Part shown: one piece after another, positions 6,401 to 7,738 of the stretch
Layout of the letters: every line of letters begins with the position of its first letter
Position numbering within the stretch: the first letter of the stretch is position 1
Assembly: GCA_002293365.1 (NCBI GenBank)
Contig: DBDD01000200.1
Coordinates: 1-7,738 of the forward strand
DNA: 7,738 nt
DNA from: Christensenella sp. UBA941
GTDB lineage: Bacteria; Bacillota; Clostridia; Christensenellales; UBA941
Reading direction: 5' to 3'
Notes under the pieces: model-generated
What the model was told of the DNA's origin: nothing
What the model saw: only the letters and a program-made list of their open reading frames with translations
Database searches by the model: none
Program-made: the position numbers and the translations under genes

Positions 6401-6692
6401 TAATCGCTCGGCGCCCACTTTCATTTCGGGCAAGCAGTATGATATGAGCGTTCGTTTTATCTTTTTCATGCCGATCCTTGACCCAATAAGCTTCAGCGCC
6501 GAAAATGAACTTTAATCCGTGCTTCTTTGCAAGCTCGTAGACCTCGTAATAATAGCCTTGCCATCCGTGCTCAACGCTGCTCAATACCTTGTGGCCTAAT
6601 TCAACGGCGCGGTTTACATAGTCCATGTTCGTCATGGCTGAATCGGTCGTCATGATGTTTGAGTATGACGTGTGCCTATGGTAATTTTGCAT
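3459..6692 (-). CDS. dnaE: DNA polymerase III alpha subunit, DnaE type, with PHP domain
   Basis: The 1077-residue protein is the replicative polymerase, near the usual DnaE length. Residues 1-270 are a PHP domain with most metal ligands in place: His5, His7, His42, Glu67, His83, Cys134, Asp194 and His196. The usual early aspartate is replaced by Met14, with Asp17 nearby. The catalytic part has RGSG at 353-356, LPDLDLN at 396-402 with the aspartate pair Asp398/Asp400, and KVDV with Asp559 as the third carboxylate. The DLN form resembles PolC. Fingers motifs YQEQTMQV at 673-680, KKHPEKV at 700-706 and FNASHSYCMALDS from 751 are clear. A helix-hairpin-helix segment (NPSLASIKSLTQRTADAL) and an OB-like C-terminal part follow. 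There is no inserted DnaQ-type exonuclease, so it is DnaE and not PolC. The ATG at 6692 follows TGAGGT, which joins the previous stop to the ribosome site. It probably copies the phage genome, with a host or phage clamp. Confidence 0.95.
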   Translation of the reverse strand: MQNYHRHTSYSNIMTTDSAMTNMDYVNRAVELGHKVLSSVEHGWQGYYYEVYELAKKHGLKFIFGAEAYWVKDRHEKDKTNAHIILLARNESGRRAINRILSDANEDGYYYRPRVDLELLYSLPPEDVFITTACVGFWQYQEDIEEIVLKLYAHFGANFMLEIQCHNTDKQKQINETIRDLNRDHGIEMIVGLDSHYITEAQAADRNDILAGRGLKYDDEEGWFMDYPDDDTVRKRFAEQGVFSPEQVERAMANCDLLLDFEDIVLDDNIKLPTLYPHLSQEERNSLYSRLISKKFKEYMKDIPSSEYDRYYEGVKMEVDVYKKTGMVDYPLIDYQIVKRALELGGIITDSGRGSGVGYFTNTLCGFSKVDRFKSPVKLYPERFISATRILKTRSLPDLDLNTGNPEIFAQAQEEVMGKDHAYPMICFGTLKKKAAFKLFARAKNLKFITANEVSKQLEEYDEAIKFADDDEREQLDIFDFVDEQYHDLVRQSMPYWGIIGDKKKAPCAYLLYQGSIREEIGLIKCKSDTSKKEYMTTVIDGNIAENYKFLKNDILKVDVTLLIHSIFERAGERHLTVNELLERVKNDDAVWNIYANGWTVGVNQVEKESTTRKVVKYKPRNVSELAAFIAAIRPAFKSMYAKFESRKPFSYGIKALDELIQTPEFPQSFILYQEQTMQVLNYAGFPMDECYGIIKAIAKKHPEKVRPLKSRFVDGMKDKILQDDGVAESEACEMSERIWQIIDDSCAYGFNASHSYCMALDSLYCAYLKAHYPYEFYLTLLSVYSAKGKKDKVAILKQEMLKAFGIKEGRFKLGADNREFAANKAENQINPSLASIKSLTQRTADALFEFGKKYGKEKDFYEMFKQLKKAKDIDSGQIDILVKIGFFRDYGTIKKVLFFIACFDELYGRAQFSKSADFPIIEGFPNCLIDYVMRHSNTETEKQYRDFDCDAALRAIWNDIPDDAEHTLSQRLQWEFNALGYVKSLDPGHAPDYYLVLDVDRKYTHPKLTICCLHDGEIEKIKVKIGDFEKSEIKSGHVIRITKTSKEGRWSKDADGQWIQSAIDKERILKTWDAIS

Positions 6693-6700
6693 GTTCTACC

Positions 6701-7738
6701 TCAAAACAGCTCGTCGTCGGATTTTCCGATCAACGAGCGAAGATCATTATGTCGGGCGATATGAGGGCAGGAATGCCGGAAGTTACAAAGCACGTTGCAG
6801 TAGAACGTATCTTCTTTGCCGCTTTCGTTTGTGAACGCCCTCGGTCGCCAATCGGATTCATTTTCGCTGCGGCCCTCAAACTCGCCGATCATGCGCCAAA
6901 TATGGCTAATGGTTTCGTCCATGATTTCCGGCGTCAGGTCGTAGTAGCGCAGATAAGGCCGTATAGAAAATTGCCGCCTGACTTCTGGCGGCAGCGGATC
7001 GAGCGAGTTTGCTTTACGCGCCTCGGCCACAAGGCATTCAATTTCAAGCTCGTCCATCCCGGCTCTGAAAAGCTTCGCCTCGATCTCACTCCGCAGCTCC
7101 GAGATCAGCTTGCCGCGATTGACGACCTTTCTGATTTCAGTGTCAGCTTTAGAGTTCTTACGCGCCCTACCCATGTACACAACCTCGACGTACTTGAGCA
7201 TGATCCAGCCAACGTGCTTGACGGTAAAGCCCTGTTTTTGCTTCGCGAGGGCATACGCGACGAGCTGCCGTCCGTGATGTATAAGGTCGTGAGCGGTGAA
7301 ATTCGTAGAGGTTTTCCAGTCGAAGATCGAGATACTGCCATCACTGTTCGTTTTGATAAGATCGACATAGCCATGAAAATAGTGATCCTCGTCCAGCTCA
7401 AACAATATAAGTTCTTCGGTGATAAACTTGCCCTTCGGCGCGACGAAATTCAGGCAGAAGTGCTTCATATCCGCGATCCAATTGTCCCGGATCGCTGTCC
7501 CGCCCTTGAAGTCTTTCGGGAAGTCGAGATTTAGCACCCGCAGATTTTCAAGCTCGTCGTCCAGCGCCGGTAGGAGCTGCGCGGCGTCGGCTTCGCCGTT
7601 GACGATAGCTTCAAGCACGTCATGGATTCGGGTTCCCATTATGCCGTAAACGCCGTCCTCGCCGCGATCATGCAGGACGTATTGGCGGTAGGCTTCGTAT
7701 GGGCAATTCTCAATAGTATTTAGCTTGGAAATAGAATA
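6701..7738 (-). CDS. RecB/Cas4-like PD-(D/E)XK exonuclease with probable 4Fe-4S cluster (5' end beyond window)
   Basis: The frame is open from the right edge to a TGA at 6703-6701, giving 345 visible residues without the true start. The visible N-terminus, ISKLNTIENCPYEAYRQYVL followed by MGTRIHDVLE, is the classic opening of RecB/AddB/Cas4 nucleases, so the ATG at 7639 is internal. Numbering from the edge, the nuclease motifs are His39 (GTRIH), Glu108/109 (TEEL), Asp126 (GYVDLI), Asp140 and Lys142 (IFDWKTS), and Gln158/Tyr162 (RQLVAYAL). Cys12 in the N-terminal CPY and Cys314, Cys318 and Cys324 near the C-terminus (CX3CX5C) form the four-cysteine set that holds a 4Fe-4S cluster in AddB and Cas4. 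The enzyme probably degrades or resects DNA ends. No helicase domain is present in the visible part. It is the first visible gene before the polymerase and shares a fused stop/ribosome site with it. Confidence 0.88.
   Translation of the reverse strand, partial: YSISKLNTIENCPYEAYRQYVLHDRGEDGVYGIMGTRIHDVLEAIVNGEADAAQLLPALDDELENLRVLNLDFPKDFKGGTAIRDNWIADMKHFCLNFVAPKGKFITEELILFELDEDHYFHGYVDLIKTNSDGSISIFDWKTSTNFTAHDLIHHGRQLVAYALAKQKQGFTVKHVGWIMLKYVEVVYMGRARKNSKADTEIRKVVNRGKLISELRSEIEAKLFRAGMDELEIECLVAEARKANSLDPLPPEVRRQFSIRPYLRYYDLTPEIMDETISHIWRMIGEFEGRSENESDWRPRAFTNESGKEDTFYCNVLCNFRHSCPHIARHNDLRSLIGKSDDELF

Noticed and set aside
6659..7534. A 291-codon open frame on the plus strand opposite the RecB/Cas4-like nuclease gene
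   Set aside because: It lies wholly opposite well-supported minus-strand genes, its translation shows no domain pattern, and the nuclease and polymerase motifs are all on the minus strand.
6701..7738. A Cas4 protein belonging to a CRISPR-Cas system
   Set aside because: The fold fits Cas4, but there is no cas1, cas2 or other cas gene and no repeat array; the polymerase and phage gene neighbours point to a phage recombination nuclease.

Overview
The window reads as part of the replication and nucleotide-metabolism module of a bacteriophage or prophage, probably of a Bacillota (Firmicutes) host. All nine supported protein genes lie on the minus strand, so transcription runs from position 7738 toward position 1. 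They are packed almost without gaps, and most are preceded by strong Shine-Dalgarno sequences of the AAGGAGG type. The host assignment rests on these ribosome sites and on the gene mix; no virion gene, integrase or tRNA is present to fix it more closely.

In transcription order the first block is DNA replication and recombination. It holds a RecB/Cas4-like PD-(D/E)XK exonuclease with an iron-sulfur cysteine set (6701 to beyond the right edge), a DnaE-type DNA polymerase III alpha subunit with an N-terminal PHP domain (3459-6692), a small nucleotidyltransferase-fold protein (2811-3446) and a stand-alone ERCC4/XPF-type nuclease (2271-2801). Two small proteins of unknown function follow: a 122-residue protein (1881-2249) and a 54-residue protein that starts with TTG behind a near-perfect ribosome site (1634-1798).

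The last block is nucleotide metabolism. It holds a ThyX-like protein whose catalytic signature is not canonical (850-1620), a guanylate-kinase-like nucleotide kinase fused to a C-terminal glutaredoxin/NrdH-like domain (140-937), and the first 46 codons of what is probably a ribonucleotide reductase large subunit (1-140). The redoxin domain ends on a TAATG junction with the putative reductase, which fits a redoxin that recharges it.

As a whole the module could make and phosphorylate deoxynucleotides and feed them to the phage's own polymerase, while the nucleases and the small nucleotidyltransferase would handle recombination intermediates or ends. The points most worth following are the kinase-redoxin fusion with a possible internal start, the divergent ThyX homologue beside a nucleotide kinase (possibly unusual nucleotides), the 88-base overlap between those two genes, and the small TTG-started gene. 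No promoter, terminator, CRISPR array or repeat could be supported. The only non-coding stretch longer than a few tens of bases is 1799-1880.
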